From: Sva-07 sp963715825
GTDB lineage: Bacteria > Actinomycetota > Acidimicrobiia > Acidimicrobiales > Ilumatobacteraceae
Assembly (NCBI GenBank): GCA_963715825.1
Contig: CAVQSI010000016.1
Location: forward strand, 119,296 to 183,295
Length of the DNA: 64,000 nucleotides
Reading direction: 5' to 3'
Shown here piece by piece: positions 53,818 through 61,779 of the stretch (positions are counted from its first letter, which is position 1; every line of letters starts with the position of its first letter). Both the position numbers and the translations under genes were made by a program. The notes under the pieces were generated by a model. That model was not told where the DNA came from, made no database searches, and saw only the letters and a program-made list of their open reading frames with translations.

Positions 53818-54510
53818 ATGGGAGACATCGTCAATTTTCCGAGCAACGGCAACGAAGCGGCGGGGTACCTGACGCTTCCCGAGAGCGGGACGGGTCCCGG
53901 GGTCATCGTGATCCAGGAATGGTGGGGCCTCGATTCCGGCATCAAGGAAATGGCAGACCGGCTCGCCGCGGCCGGCTTCGTGGCCCTCGCGCCCGACCTG
54001 TACCACGGTGAACTCGCCGGGCACACCGAGATGGACAAGGCGGGCGAGCTGATGAGCGCGCTGCCGGCCGACCGCGCCGGGCGCGACATGAGCGGGGCCG
54101 TCGACTTCCTCGCCGACCATCAGGCGACGACCGACAACGGGATCGGTGTCGTCGGGTTCTGTATGGGTGGCATGCTCACGTTCGTGCTCGCCGCATTGCG
54201 GCCGGACAAGGTCAAGGCCGCCGTGCCGTTCTACGGGTTCCCGCAGGGCGACGACCAGCCCGACTACTCGAAGATCGAAGCGGCGATCCAGGGTCACATG
54301 GCCGAGCACGACGACTTCTTCCCGCCCTCGGCAGCCATGCACCTCGAAGAGGAACTCAAGGCACTCGGCAAGGATGCTTCGATCACCGTGCACCTCGGCA
54401 CCGGCCACGCCTTCATGGCGCCGCACAACGCGCTCGGCACCCAGAACCAGGCGAAGTACGACGAGATCTGGCCGCAGGCCACGGCGTTCCTCCACGACAA
54501 GCTGGGCTGA
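53818..54510 (+). CDS. dienelactone hydrolase family protein
   Basis: 230 residues, alpha/beta-hydrolase fold. The nucleophile is Cys in GVVGFCMGGMLTFVLAAL, the start region VIVIQEWWGLDSGIKEMADRLAAAGFV carries the Glu that activates it, and the late GTGHAFMAP supplies His. It opens lactones such as dienelactone, though most genomic paralogues have unknown substrates. TACGTT (53806-53811) lies six bases before the ATG. It is divergent from the aminotransferase and 11 bases before the HAD gene. Confidence 0.9.
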   Translation: MGDIVNFPSNGNEAAGYLTLPESGTGPGVIVIQEWWGLDSGIKEMADRLAAAGFVALAPDLYHGELAGHTEMDKAGELMSALPADRAGRDMSGAVDFLADHQATTDNGIGVVGFCMGGMLTFVLAALRPDKVKAAVPFYGFPQGDDQPDYSKIEAAIQGHMAEHDDFFPPSAAMHLEEELKALGKDASITVHLGTGHAFMAPHNALGTQNQAKYDEIWPQATAFLHDKLG

Positions 54511-54521
54511 CCCGGTCGCCT

Positions 54522-55229
54522 GTGACGAAACGATTCGATGCCGTCCTGTTCGACGCGGGCGGCGTACTCGTTCTGCCCGACCCGACGGTGCTCGGCCCAC
54601 TCCTGGCCTACTTCGGTGGTGACCCGTCGATCGAGGCGCATCGCCGGGCTCACTACGCCGGGATGAAGGCGAAGTCCGATGCCGTTGCCGACGAGGCGAG
54701 TTGGGATGTGTACAACGAGGCCTACGTCCGGTCGGTCGGAGTGCCCGACCACGAGGTCGGTGAGGCCGCAGCGCTGCTCGACCTGACTCGCCACGCACCG
54801 CTGTGGCGGTGGGTGATCCCGGAGACTCGCACAGCGCTCGATGCGCTCGCGTCATCGAACGTTCCGATGGGTGTCGTGTCGAACGCCAGCGGCCAGATCG
54901 AGGGCATGCTGGTGCGGCACATCGCCCAGACCGGCGCGGGTGCCCATGTCGAGATGCGTTGCATCGTCGACAGCCACGTGGTCGGCGTCGCCAAACCCGA
55001 TCCGGCGATCTTCGATCACGCCCTGCCGTACTTCGCCGAGTTCGACCGATCGCGGATCGCGTACGTCGGTGACTCGGTCACGATGGACATCGCCGCATCG
55101 TCGGCCGCAGGTCTCCATCCGATCCTGCTCGACCCCTACGACGATCATGTCGGTGCCGATTTCGAACGGATCTCGAGCGTTGCCGAGCTGTTGACGATGG
55201 CGTCTGACGGCACCGGACGACCTCGATGA
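54522..55229 (+). CDS. HAD-family hydrolase
   Basis: 235 residues. Motif I is FDAVLFDAGGVLVLP, with the second Asp of DxD replaced by Gly (DAGGV), as often seen in subfamily I proteins of this type. Motif II is MGVVSNASGQ, III the Lys in VVGVAKPDPAIF and IV RIAYVGDSVTMDIAASSAAG. The cap is helical. The missing Asp weakens the case for phosphatase activity. It starts at GTG and is in tandem with the dienelactone hydrolase gene. Confidence 0.85.
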   Translation: MTKRFDAVLFDAGGVLVLPDPTVLGPLLAYFGGDPSIEAHRRAHYAGMKAKSDAVADEASWDVYNEAYVRSVGVPDHEVGEAAALLDLTRHAPLWRWVIPETRTALDALASSNVPMGVVSNASGQIEGMLVRHIAQTGAGAHVEMRCIVDSHVVGVAKPDPAIFDHALPYFAEFDRSRIAYVGDSVTMDIAASSAAGLHPILLDPYDDHVGADFERISSVAELLTMASDGTGRPR

Positions 55230-55284
55230 TCTGCTGACCGCCGAATCACAACTCGTTCTTGGCTGGTTGGTCTACAACTGTCGA

Positions 55285-56349
55285 ATGCGCACGCGCCGAG
55301 ACTTCATCAGCACTGCGGTCGGCGCCGGCGCGGCGATCCTCGTAGCGGGATGCTCGAACGGTTCGGGTGATCGCCCGACGCCCAGCTCAGCGCTCGGCAC
55401 ATCGCCGGTCACGACGTCGCCGGTCACGACGTCGCCGGTCACGACGTCGCCGGTCACGGCACCGTGGGCCGGCGCCGACTTCGACGAACTCGACCGTTTC
55501 CTCGACGATGCGAACACGGATGCGTTCCGCATCGTGGAGGCGGGCACCGTGATCCACGAGTGGTATCGCACCGATTCGACCGCGGGTCGCGACATCGCGT
55601 CTGCGCAGAAGAGCGTGCTGTCCCTCCTTCTCGGACGCGCGGTCGGCGACGGACTGATCGGCCTCGACACGGAGATCGACGACGTGTTGGGCAACGGCTG
55701 GACTCCGCACGGCGAGACCGCCGGCATCACGGTGCGACAACTTCTCTCGATGACGAGCGGACTCGACGACCAATTCGCGGTGGTCGCGGGGCCAGGAGCG
55801 GAGTGGAACTACAGCGGCGCGTTCGCCGCGTTGTTCGATGTGCTCACGACCATCACGGGTCGTGAACTCGACGACCTTGCCGACGAGTGGCTGTTCGCGC
55901 CAGCGGGCGCAATCACGGCCGTGTTCTACGAGCGCCGATCGGCACAGTTCGCGCCGATCGGTCTGTACGCCTCGGCGAGCGACCTGACTGCGATTGGCCA
56001 GACCGTGATTGGCGCGAGCCAACCAGGTCTGGCCCCCGGTTGGCTCGACGAGTCGTTCACGCCGAGCCAAACGAGCAACGAGGCCTACGGCTACCTCTGG
56101 TGGCTCAACGGCCAGGAGAGCTTCCGCCTTCCCGGCGCCCAGATTTCTCGCCCGGGCTGGCTGATCCCGAGTGCTCCCGCTGATCTGGTCTCGGCGCTGG
56201 GCAAGGACGACCAGAAGCTGTACATCTCGCGAGACCTCGATCTCGTGGTTGCGCGCCTGGGCGACAAGGCATCGCCGGAGGTCCGCCCCGCGCTGTCGAC
56301 GTTCGACGACCCGCTGTGGGCGATGCTCCTCGACCTCCGCGCCGCCTGA
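55285..56349 (+). CDS. serine hydrolase lipoprotein (beta-lactamase/class C fold)
   Basis: 354 residues. The N-terminus MRTRRDFISTAVGAGAAILV then AGC combines a twin-arginine-like signal with a lipobox. A linker of four SPVTT units follows, encoded by 15-bp tandem repeats. The catalytic core has SAQKS (SxxK, about 106), WNYSGAF (Tyr, about 174) and GDKAS (KTG-like, about 326), the three class C/penicillin-binding motifs. It is probably an esterase or peptidase at the cell surface rather than a true beta-lactamase. ATG 55285 is preferred over GTG 55267 because the Arg-Arg signal begins there. Confidence 0.83.
   Translation: MRTRRDFISTAVGAGAAILVAGCSNGSGDRPTPSSALGTSPVTTSPVTTSPVTTSPVTAPWAGADFDELDRFLDDANTDAFRIVEAGTVIHEWYRTDSTAGRDIASAQKSVLSLLLGRAVGDGLIGLDTEIDDVLGNGWTPHGETAGITVRQLLSMTSGLDDQFAVVAGPGAEWNYSGAFAALFDVLTTITGRELDDLADEWLFAPAGAITAVFYERRSAQFAPIGLYASASDLTAIGQTVIGASQPGLAPGWLDESFTPSQTSNEAYGYLWWLNGQESFRLPGAQISRPGWLIPSAPADLVSALGKDDQKLYISRDLDLVVARLGDKASPEVRPALSTFDDPLWAMLLDLRAA
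55402..55458 (+). repeat. 15-bp minisatellite inside the serine hydrolase gene
   Basis: TCGCCGGTCACGACG is repeated 3.8 times without a mismatch and in frame, coding SPVTT units. Perfect identity suggests recent or ongoing slippage that changes linker length. Confidence 0.95.
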
Positions 56350-56368
56350 CTCGCCGTCCCACCTCGCT

Positions 56369-56409
56369 GCGATGAGCGAAACCGCCGGATCCGGTCGGTT
56401 CGCTCATCG
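56369..56409. repeat. 41-base palindrome, family 3 copy c
   Basis: GCGATGAGCGAAACCGCCG..CGGTTCGCTCATCG, a hairpin with arms of about 14 bases. First of a tandem pair in the convergent gap before cydB. Confidence 0.9.
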
Positions 56410-56429
56410 GAAGGGGCGTTGAACGGGCT

Positions 56430-56470
56430 GCGATGAGCGAAACCGCCGTATCCGGTCGGTTCGCTCATCG
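56430..56470. repeat. 41-base palindrome, family 3 copy d
   Basis: Identical to copy c except for one central base (GTATCC against GGATCC). The 61-base spacing nearly equals the 62-base spacing of the pair at 30.6 kb. Confidence 0.9.
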
Positions 56471-56488
56471 CAGGACGTGTTGGTGGGC

Positions 56489-57505
56489 TCAGGCCGTTGC
56501 GGGTTCGTCCTTCGACCAGCGGTCGGAGTTGACCAACACATACAGCCAGATCAGCGCCGGCACCGCGGTCACCGCGGCCAGCGCGAACACGATCACGAGG
56601 CCGACCTGGGTGGAGCGGGCGCCGATGCCCTCGGCGATCGTCACCTGGTCGACGAGGATCCAGTCGTACTGGCCGACTCCCCAGCCGATGACGATCGCGG
56701 CGACGGCGATGATCGCGCCGATGCGGGCTCGTGCGAAGTCGCGTTGCCACAGCCGCCACATGCTCGTCGCCCCGGCAAGCGCCGAGATGATGATCAGCGG
56801 CAGCCCGCGGCCGTGCAGCCCGCTGGCGAGCGTCGGAGCATCGAGTTCGATCGTCACCGCGGCGCCGATCGCGGCGGTACCGGTCACCGCGCCGGCGATC
56901 AGCGACTTGCGGCCCATCTCGGCCGCCAGCGCTTCGTTCCCACCTCGTCGGGCGTCCGCAGCGAGGAACGTGCCCGCCAGGAAGGTGGTCGTCAACACCG
57001 CAAGCGCCCCGCCCACCCACGACGTCGGCCCGGTCCAACTGCTCCACAGGTCGCCGTTGCCGTCGGCCGGGACGCGCCCGCTGGCGATCGCGCCGGCGAT
57101 CATTCCGAGGAAGAACGGCGTGATCACCGACGACGTGGCGAACATGATCCCGTGCATGCGCGCCTCACCGAATGAGGTCGAGAACTTACGGAAGGCGAAG
57201 GCTCCGCCGCGCAGCACGATCCCAAGGCCCACCAGCAGCCACGGGATGAACAGTGTGGTCATGATCGCCGCGAACGGTTCGGGGAACGCAGTCCACATGA
57301 ACACCAGGATGTAGATCAGCCAGACGTGGTTGGCCTCCCACACCGGGCCGATCGACTTGTCGATCTGGTGGCGGAGGTGGGCGCCGCGGTCGGCGTCTCC
57401 GGCCGTGAGGTCCCAGAATCCGCAGCCGAAGTCGGCCCCACCGAACAGGGCGTAGGCGATGACGCCCACGAACAGCAGCACGGCCACCAGGTCGGCGAGA
57501 CCCAT
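56489..57505 (-). CDS. cydB: cytochrome bd ubiquinol oxidase subunit II
   Basis: A 338-residue membrane protein with about eight to nine helices. It starts LADLVAVLLFVGVIAYALFG then GADFGCGFWDL, the conserved CydB N-terminus, and continues IDKSIGPVWEANHVWLIY and GMIAGAIASGRVP. With CydA it forms a high-affinity quinol oxidase for low oxygen or stress. It lies three bases after cydA. No cydC, cydD or CydX-like gene follows; the next gene is convergent. Confidence 0.94.
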   Translation of the reverse strand: MGLADLVAVLLFVGVIAYALFGGADFGCGFWDLTAGDADRGAHLRHQIDKSIGPVWEANHVWLIYILVFMWTAFPEPFAAIMTTLFIPWLLVGLGIVLRGGAFAFRKFSTSFGEARMHGIMFATSSVITPFFLGMIAGAIASGRVPADGNGDLWSSWTGPTSWVGGALAVLTTTFLAGTFLAADARRGGNEALAAEMGRKSLIAGAVTGTAAIGAAVTIELDAPTLASGLHGRGLPLIIISALAGATSMWRLWQRDFARARIGAIIAVAAIVIGWGVGQYDWILVDQVTIAEGIGARSTQVGLVIVFALAAVTAVPALIWLYVLVNSDRWSKDEPATA

Positions 57506-57508
57506 TGC

Positions 57509-58903
57509 TCAGTCGGTCCCGTCGGCGTCGGGTGGTGCGGTTCGTGCCGGAGCAAGTTCCTCGGACGGTCCGTACGGCGTGGCGATGTCGATGACGTCGG
57601 ACTCTCGCCAGCGGCGCGCCATGCCGCGGATCACCCGTGCGGCCATGTACGCCATCGAGGCGTACACCACGATCACGACGGCCAGGCTGATCCAGATCCC
57701 ACCGTTACTCGTGACCGCTTCGTCGACGCGCATGACGCGGTAGACGATCCACGGTTGGCGACCGACCTCCGTGGTCACCCACCCGGCCTGGAGCGCGACG
57801 ACCGAGAGCGCGCCGCACACGACCGTCGCGCGCAACAGCCAGACGCTCAGCGGATCGTCGGCACGCCGCCGCCGCCGCCACCAGTACCAGACGGCGACCA
57901 TCGCCATCACCGTGCCCGCGCCGACCATTGTCTGGAACGCGAGGTGCACCACGTTGGCCGGTGGTCGCTCGTCGGGTGGGATCTGGTCGAATCCGGGGAC
58001 CTCGCCGTTCAACGAGTCGGTGACGACGAGCGAGCCGAGCCTCGGGATCTCGAGTCCGAATCTGACCTCGTCGTCGATCAGGATCCCGCCGATCGTCAGC
58101 GGCGCCTGGGTCTGGGTCTCGGTCGCCAACTCGATCGCGGCGATCTTGCTCGGCTGCTCGTCGGCCAGCCGCTGGCCGGCGAGGTGTCCGACGAACGGCT
58201 GGATGACCGCGGCGATCCCGGCGAACGCGAACGCCACCTTGAAGCCGAGCCGATGACGGTGGTCGGTGCGGCCCTTCAACATCCCGACTGCGTAGACCGA
58301 GGCCACCAGGAAGCCGGTCACCATGTACGTGGCGACGAACATGTGCACCGACTGGCCGAGGACGGCCGAGTTGAACATCGCTTCGAGCGGCCGGACGTTG
58401 ATGACCTCGCCGTTTGCGTCGAGGTCGAACCCTGCCGGGGCGTTCATCCACGCGTTGACCGAGATGATGCAGAACGTGCCGAACGCACCCGAGATCATGA
58501 TCGGGATCAGCGTGTTGAGGTGGACACGCGGCGACAGGCGGCCCCAGCCGTAGAGGTAGATGCCGATGAAGATCGCTTCGACGAAGAAGGCGATGCCCTC
58601 GAGAGCGAACGGCAGGCCGATCACATCGCCGTAGGTCGACATGAGGCCCGGCCACAGCAGGCCCATCTCGAAGCTGAGAATCGTGCCGGACACCGCTCCC
58701 ACTGCGAACAGCACCGCCGCGACCTTCGCCCACTTCCTGGCGAGCACGAGTGCATCGGCATCCCCGTACTTGATGCCGCGTCGATGCAGTACGTAGATCA
58801 GCGCGGGGAATGCCACCCCAAAGCACGACAGCACGATGTGGAATCCCAACGACAACGCCATCTGATAGCGGGCCGCCATCAGATTGTCGAGTGCGATGAG
58901 CAC
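57509..58903 (-). CDS. cydA: cytochrome bd ubiquinol oxidase subunit I
   Basis: 464 residues, nine helices. Heme ligands and family motifs are visible: the early His in YQMALSLGFHIVLSCFGVAF, GTILSFEMGLLWPGLMSTYG, FFVEAIFIGIYLYGWGRLSP, VNAWMNAPAGF, the quinol-loop start VGHLAGQRLADEQPSKIAAI and the late MVAVWYWWRRRR. The length suits the short-Q-loop form. A family 4 palindrome lies 23 bases upstream of its start and could act in its regulation, although the same repeat elsewhere is in a terminator position. Confidence 0.95.
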   Translation of the reverse strand: MLIALDNLMAARYQMALSLGFHIVLSCFGVAFPALIYVLHRRGIKYGDADALVLARKWAKVAAVLFAVGAVSGTILSFEMGLLWPGLMSTYGDVIGLPFALEGIAFFVEAIFIGIYLYGWGRLSPRVHLNTLIPIMISGAFGTFCIISVNAWMNAPAGFDLDANGEVINVRPLEAMFNSAVLGQSVHMFVATYMVTGFLVASVYAVGMLKGRTDHRHRLGFKVAFAFAGIAAVIQPFVGHLAGQRLADEQPSKIAAIELATETQTQAPLTIGGILIDDEVRFGLEIPRLGSLVVTDSLNGEVPGFDQIPPDERPPANVVHLAFQTMVGAGTVMAMVAVWYWWRRRRRADDPLSVWLLRATVVCGALSVVALQAGWVTTEVGRQPWIVYRVMRVDEAVTSNGGIWISLAVVIVVYASMAYMAARVIRGMARRWRESDVIDIATPYGPSEELAPARTAPPDADGTD

Positions 58904-58925
58904 AGCGCTCCGATCGGTGGTGGTG

Positions 58926-58958
58926 GATTACATCACGGGTCAGACCCGCGATGTAATC
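58926..58958. repeat. GGGTCAGACCC palindrome, family 4 copy a
   Basis: GATTACATC-a-CGGGTC-a-GACCCG-c-GATGTAATC, one mismatch in 33 bases. It lies between the acyl-CoA dehydrogenase stop and the cydA start, both on the minus strand. Confidence 0.9.
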
Positions 58959-58959
58959 G

Positions 58960-60588
58960 TCAGGTGCTTGCGGAGATCAATTGGCGGGCGATCACCTTGA
59001 GGCAGAGGGTCTCGTCGGCGCCTTCGAAGATCGACAGCACGCGGGCGTCGACGAACAGGCGGCTCACTGGGAACTCCTCGGCGTAGCCCATGCCGCCGTG
59101 GATCTGCATCGCCTCGCGGCTCACCCATTCGGCGGCCTTGCACACGTACGCCTTGACCATCGAGGCCTCCATCGCGCCTTCGCCCTTGGCCATCAACGTG
59201 GCGACGGCGTACGAGAACTGGCGGCCGGCCTGCGTGAGCACCGCCATACGGCCGAGCTTGGCTCGGGTGAGTTGATAGTCGATGATCGCCTCGCCGAACA
59301 CCTTGCGGTTCTCGGCGTAGTCGAGCGCCGCCTCGTACGCGGCCTGCATGACGCCAACGGCACGGGCAGCGGTCTGCAGTCGGCCGTTCTCGAAGCCGGC
59401 CATCTGGTAGTAGAACCCGTTGCCGAGCCCGTCTTCCATGCCGACCTGGTTCTCGGCGGGCACCCACCAGTCCTCGAGCGCGATCTCGTACGAGTGCATG
59501 CCGCGGTAGCCGATCGTGTCGATCGGACGGCCTTCCATCTTGCCGGTGCGCGTTGCGCCGTCGACGTCGATCGGGTCCTGGGCGAGTTCGAAGCCGTGGC
59601 TGTCGCCGCGCGGCTTGGGCACGATGAACAGCGACAGGCCGCGATGCGTCTTCGACCGGTCGGGATCGGTCCGTGCCAGCAGCGTGAGAGCGTCGGCGCG
59701 GGCGCCGAACGTGCACCACGTCTTGACACCGTTGATCACCCAGCCGGCCTCACCGTTCGGGCCCGGCGCCGGCGTGGCGGTCACCTTGATGCCGGCGACA
59801 TCGCTGCCGTAGTCGGGCTCGGTGACGGCGACGGCGGGCATCACCTCGGCGGTGGCCAGCTTCGGGAGCCACTTCTGCTTCTGCTCCTCGGTGCCACCCT
59901 TGACGAGAGCTCGAGTCAGGATTTCAGGACGGGTGATCAACGATCCGCCGATGCCGAGGCTGGCCTTCGAGAGCTCTTCGGTCGCAACGACCATGGCGAT
60001 GTACTCCGAGTCGCCGCCCTCGCTGAAGCCGCCGTACTCCGCCGGCACGCTGAGGCCGAACGCGCCGAGTTCGGCCATCCCGCTGATGATCTCCTCGGGG
60101 ACATCGCCGTTGGTGCGGTGGACGTGCTCGGCGTGCGGTGCAATCACGTTCGCCGCGAAGGATCCGAACGTGTCGGCCACCATCTCCATGTCGTCGTCGA
60201 GGTGGTTCGGCCCGGCCTGGTCGGCGAGTGACGCAAGAAACTCGGGCGCCCGAAACTGCGACACAAATGCATGCGTGTTGCCGAGTGCGTCGCGCTCGAC
60301 GCCCCACGCGTCCTCGCGGCCGAGGATCTTGCCGGCGAGGTCGTGCAGCATGTCGGCCGCGAACGCGCACGTGATCTTCGCCTCGACGTCGCCCTTGGCG
60401 CCGTAGTCGAGCAGCGACCGGGCCGTCGCGACGCCGGAGGCGGCGTGGGCGATGTCGTAGGCGAGCACCTGGTGCTCGTCAGGCCCACCCGCGGCAGCGA
60501 GCTGACGCACGGCCTTGCCGACGACCCGGTCGGCGAGATCGATGGCATCAGCGGCAGCAGGAAGGTCGGGAGCAGCGATCGCAGTCAT
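58960..60588 (-). CDS. acyl-CoA dehydrogenase
   Basis: A 542-residue FAD enzyme for alpha,beta-dehydrogenation of acyl-CoA. The N-terminal 120 residues are an extra helical domain (LADRVVGKAVRQLAAAGGPD), then the standard fold: AVAVTEPDYGSDVAGIKVTA, VINGVKTWCTFGARADAL, IGYRGMHSYEIALEDWWVP and the FAD-binding REAMQIHGGMGYAEEFPVSR. Glu in ILSIFEGADETL is the usual position for a catalytic base. ATG 60588 has TAACGT (60596-60601, minus) seven bases upstream, overlapped by a palindrome. The extra domain is typical of a subgroup with unknown chain specificity. Confidence 0.92.
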   Translation of the reverse strand: MTAIAAPDLPAAADAIDLADRVVGKAVRQLAAAGGPDEHQVLAYDIAHAASGVATARSLLDYGAKGDVEAKITCAFAADMLHDLAGKILGREDAWGVERDALGNTHAFVSQFRAPEFLASLADQAGPNHLDDDMEMVADTFGSFAANVIAPHAEHVHRTNGDVPEEIISGMAELGAFGLSVPAEYGGFSEGGDSEYIAMVVATEELSKASLGIGGSLITRPEILTRALVKGGTEEQKQKWLPKLATAEVMPAVAVTEPDYGSDVAGIKVTATPAPGPNGEAGWVINGVKTWCTFGARADALTLLARTDPDRSKTHRGLSLFIVPKPRGDSHGFELAQDPIDVDGATRTGKMEGRPIDTIGYRGMHSYEIALEDWWVPAENQVGMEDGLGNGFYYQMAGFENGRLQTAARAVGVMQAAYEAALDYAENRKVFGEAIIDYQLTRAKLGRMAVLTQAGRQFSYAVATLMAKGEGAMEASMVKAYVCKAAEWVSREAMQIHGGMGYAEEFPVSRLFVDARVLSIFEGADETLCLKVIARQLISAST

Positions 60589-60598
60589 GGGGAAGACG

Positions 60599-60612
60599 TT
60601 ACTGGCCGGTAA
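60599..60612. promoter_or_regulatory. TTAC(T)GGCC(G)GTAA operator-like palindrome
   Basis: TTACTGGCCGGTAA is a 14-bp inverted repeat with one mismatched pair. It overlaps the likely -10 box of the acyl-CoA dehydrogenase gene (60596-60601, minus), a position suited to a TetR-family lipid-metabolism repressor. No such regulator is in the window. Confidence 0.5.
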
Positions 60613-60654
60613 TCGCGTCGGCCATTTGAGCCATGTGTGACGCATGATGGGGCG

Positions 60655-61224
60655 ATGGCCGTCATCTGTGTGTTCTGTGGGTCGAGTTCGGGAACACACC
60701 CTGTGTTCGTCGAGACGGCACGTTTGCTCGGTTCCGCGATCGCTGCAGACGGGCACCGTCTCGTCTACGGCGGTGGTCACGTCGGATTGATGGGCGTGGT
60801 CGCCGACGCAGCGCTCGTCGGCGGCGGATCGGTCACCGGCGTGATGACCGAGCAGCTCGTGGCCGCCGAGGTCGCCCACTTCGGCTTGACCGAGCTGGAG
60901 ATCACGCCGTCGATGCATGCTCGCAAGGCGCGCATGGCCGCCCTGTCTGATGGCGTGATCGTGCTCCCCGGCGGTTTTGGCACCCTCGACGAGACCTTCG
61001 AGATGATCACCTGGAACCAACTCGGCCTCGTCGCCGTGCCGGTCGTGTTCCTCGATGTGGCGGACTACTTCGCGCCGTTGTTCGAGTTCATCGACGCGTC
61101 GGTGACGACGGGCTTCGTCAGCCAGGCGAATGCGGCGCTCGCTCGCCGCGCCTCGACCGTCGACGGCGCGGTGAGCATGGCGATTTCGCCGCCTGACGAC
61201 TACACGCCGAAGTGGCTGGGCTGA
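60655..61224 (+). CDS. LOG-family protein (TIGR00730 Rossmann fold)
   Basis: 189 residues. The signature PGGFGTLDE is at about residues 104-112, preceded by the nucleotide-binding GGGHVGLMGVVADAAL and MHARKARMAALSD. Homologues are cytokinin riboside 5'-monophosphate phosphoribohydrolases, splitting AMP-like nucleotides into base and ribose-5-phosphate. The physiological target in bacteria is mostly unknown. ATG 60655 has CATGAT (60643-60648) six bases upstream and starts right at the family N-terminus MAVICVFCGSSSG. Confidence 0.9.
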   Translation: MAVICVFCGSSSGTHPVFVETARLLGSAIAADGHRLVYGGGHVGLMGVVADAALVGGGSVTGVMTEQLVAAEVAHFGLTELEITPSMHARKARMAALSDGVIVLPGGFGTLDETFEMITWNQLGLVAVPVVFLDVADYFAPLFEFIDASVTTGFVSQANAALARRASTVDGAVSMAISPPDDYTPKWLG

Positions 61225-61249
61225 TCGCCGCAGGTTCGGGAGCGACGGC

Positions 61250-61660
61250 TCAGGTGCAGGGGCTGCCCGGTGCCGGCACCACGACACCCTCGGGGCTGAT
61301 CTCGTAACGCACCGACATCTCGCGAATCATCTGGGCGTCGAGCAACTCCTGCTGACTCGTCGGCAACGCGCCATTCAGAAGTTCGTACGTCTCGACAGCA
61401 GTGTCGAGTGTCTGACGATCGACGGTGCACGCCGCTGCCGCTGCGTCGCCCGGCGCGCCGGCAGCCACTTCAACGGCATCGCCGATGCTGCCGACACCGT
61501 CGCCAGGAGCGGGGGTCGGAGCGGGAGCGTCACCGACGGCGACCACGGCGCCATCGACGGTGGCCGACGCGGAACTCGTATCGGAGTCGCCCGACGATCC
61601 GCAGGCTGCGAGCGTGGCGACCATGGCGAGGACGAGGGCGGCGAATCGGCGCTGCGGCAT
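61250..61660 (-). CDS. small lipoprotein with pseudopilin-like C-terminus
   Basis: 136 residues: a signal peptide with lipobox (VATLAAC, Cys near 20), an Ala/Gly/Pro-rich linker of about 55 residues and a C-terminal unit CTVDRQTLDTAVETYELLNG then ALPTSQQELLDA. That unit resembles the periplasmic part of type II secretion/type IV pseudopilins, which have a residue pattern of Cys, helix, NG, PTS. Here it is attached to a lipid anchor instead of a pilin helix. Function unknown. It is convergent with the LOG gene. Confidence 0.65.
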   Translation of the reverse strand: MPQRRFAALVLAMVATLAACGSSGDSDTSSASATVDGAVVAVGDAPAPTPAPGDGVGSIGDAVEVAAGAPGDAAAAACTVDRQTLDTAVETYELLNGALPTSQQELLDAQMIREMSVRYEISPEGVVVPAPGSPCT

Positions 61661-61779
61661 GGCTGTGCATCGGCATCGACGGCCCCGAACTGAAGCGCGA
61701 CGTGGCGCACATCTGGCGTCAGACACCAGGTGTACGTCGTTGACCGAACTGGCGTCGGGGCCAGCGGTAGCGTCGTCTC

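Noticed and set aside
55285..56349. Serine hydrolase as a beta-lactamase resistance gene
   Set aside because: Motifs are of the broad class C/esterase family, with a non-canonical KTG box and a lipid anchor; nothing indicates antibiotic hydrolysis.
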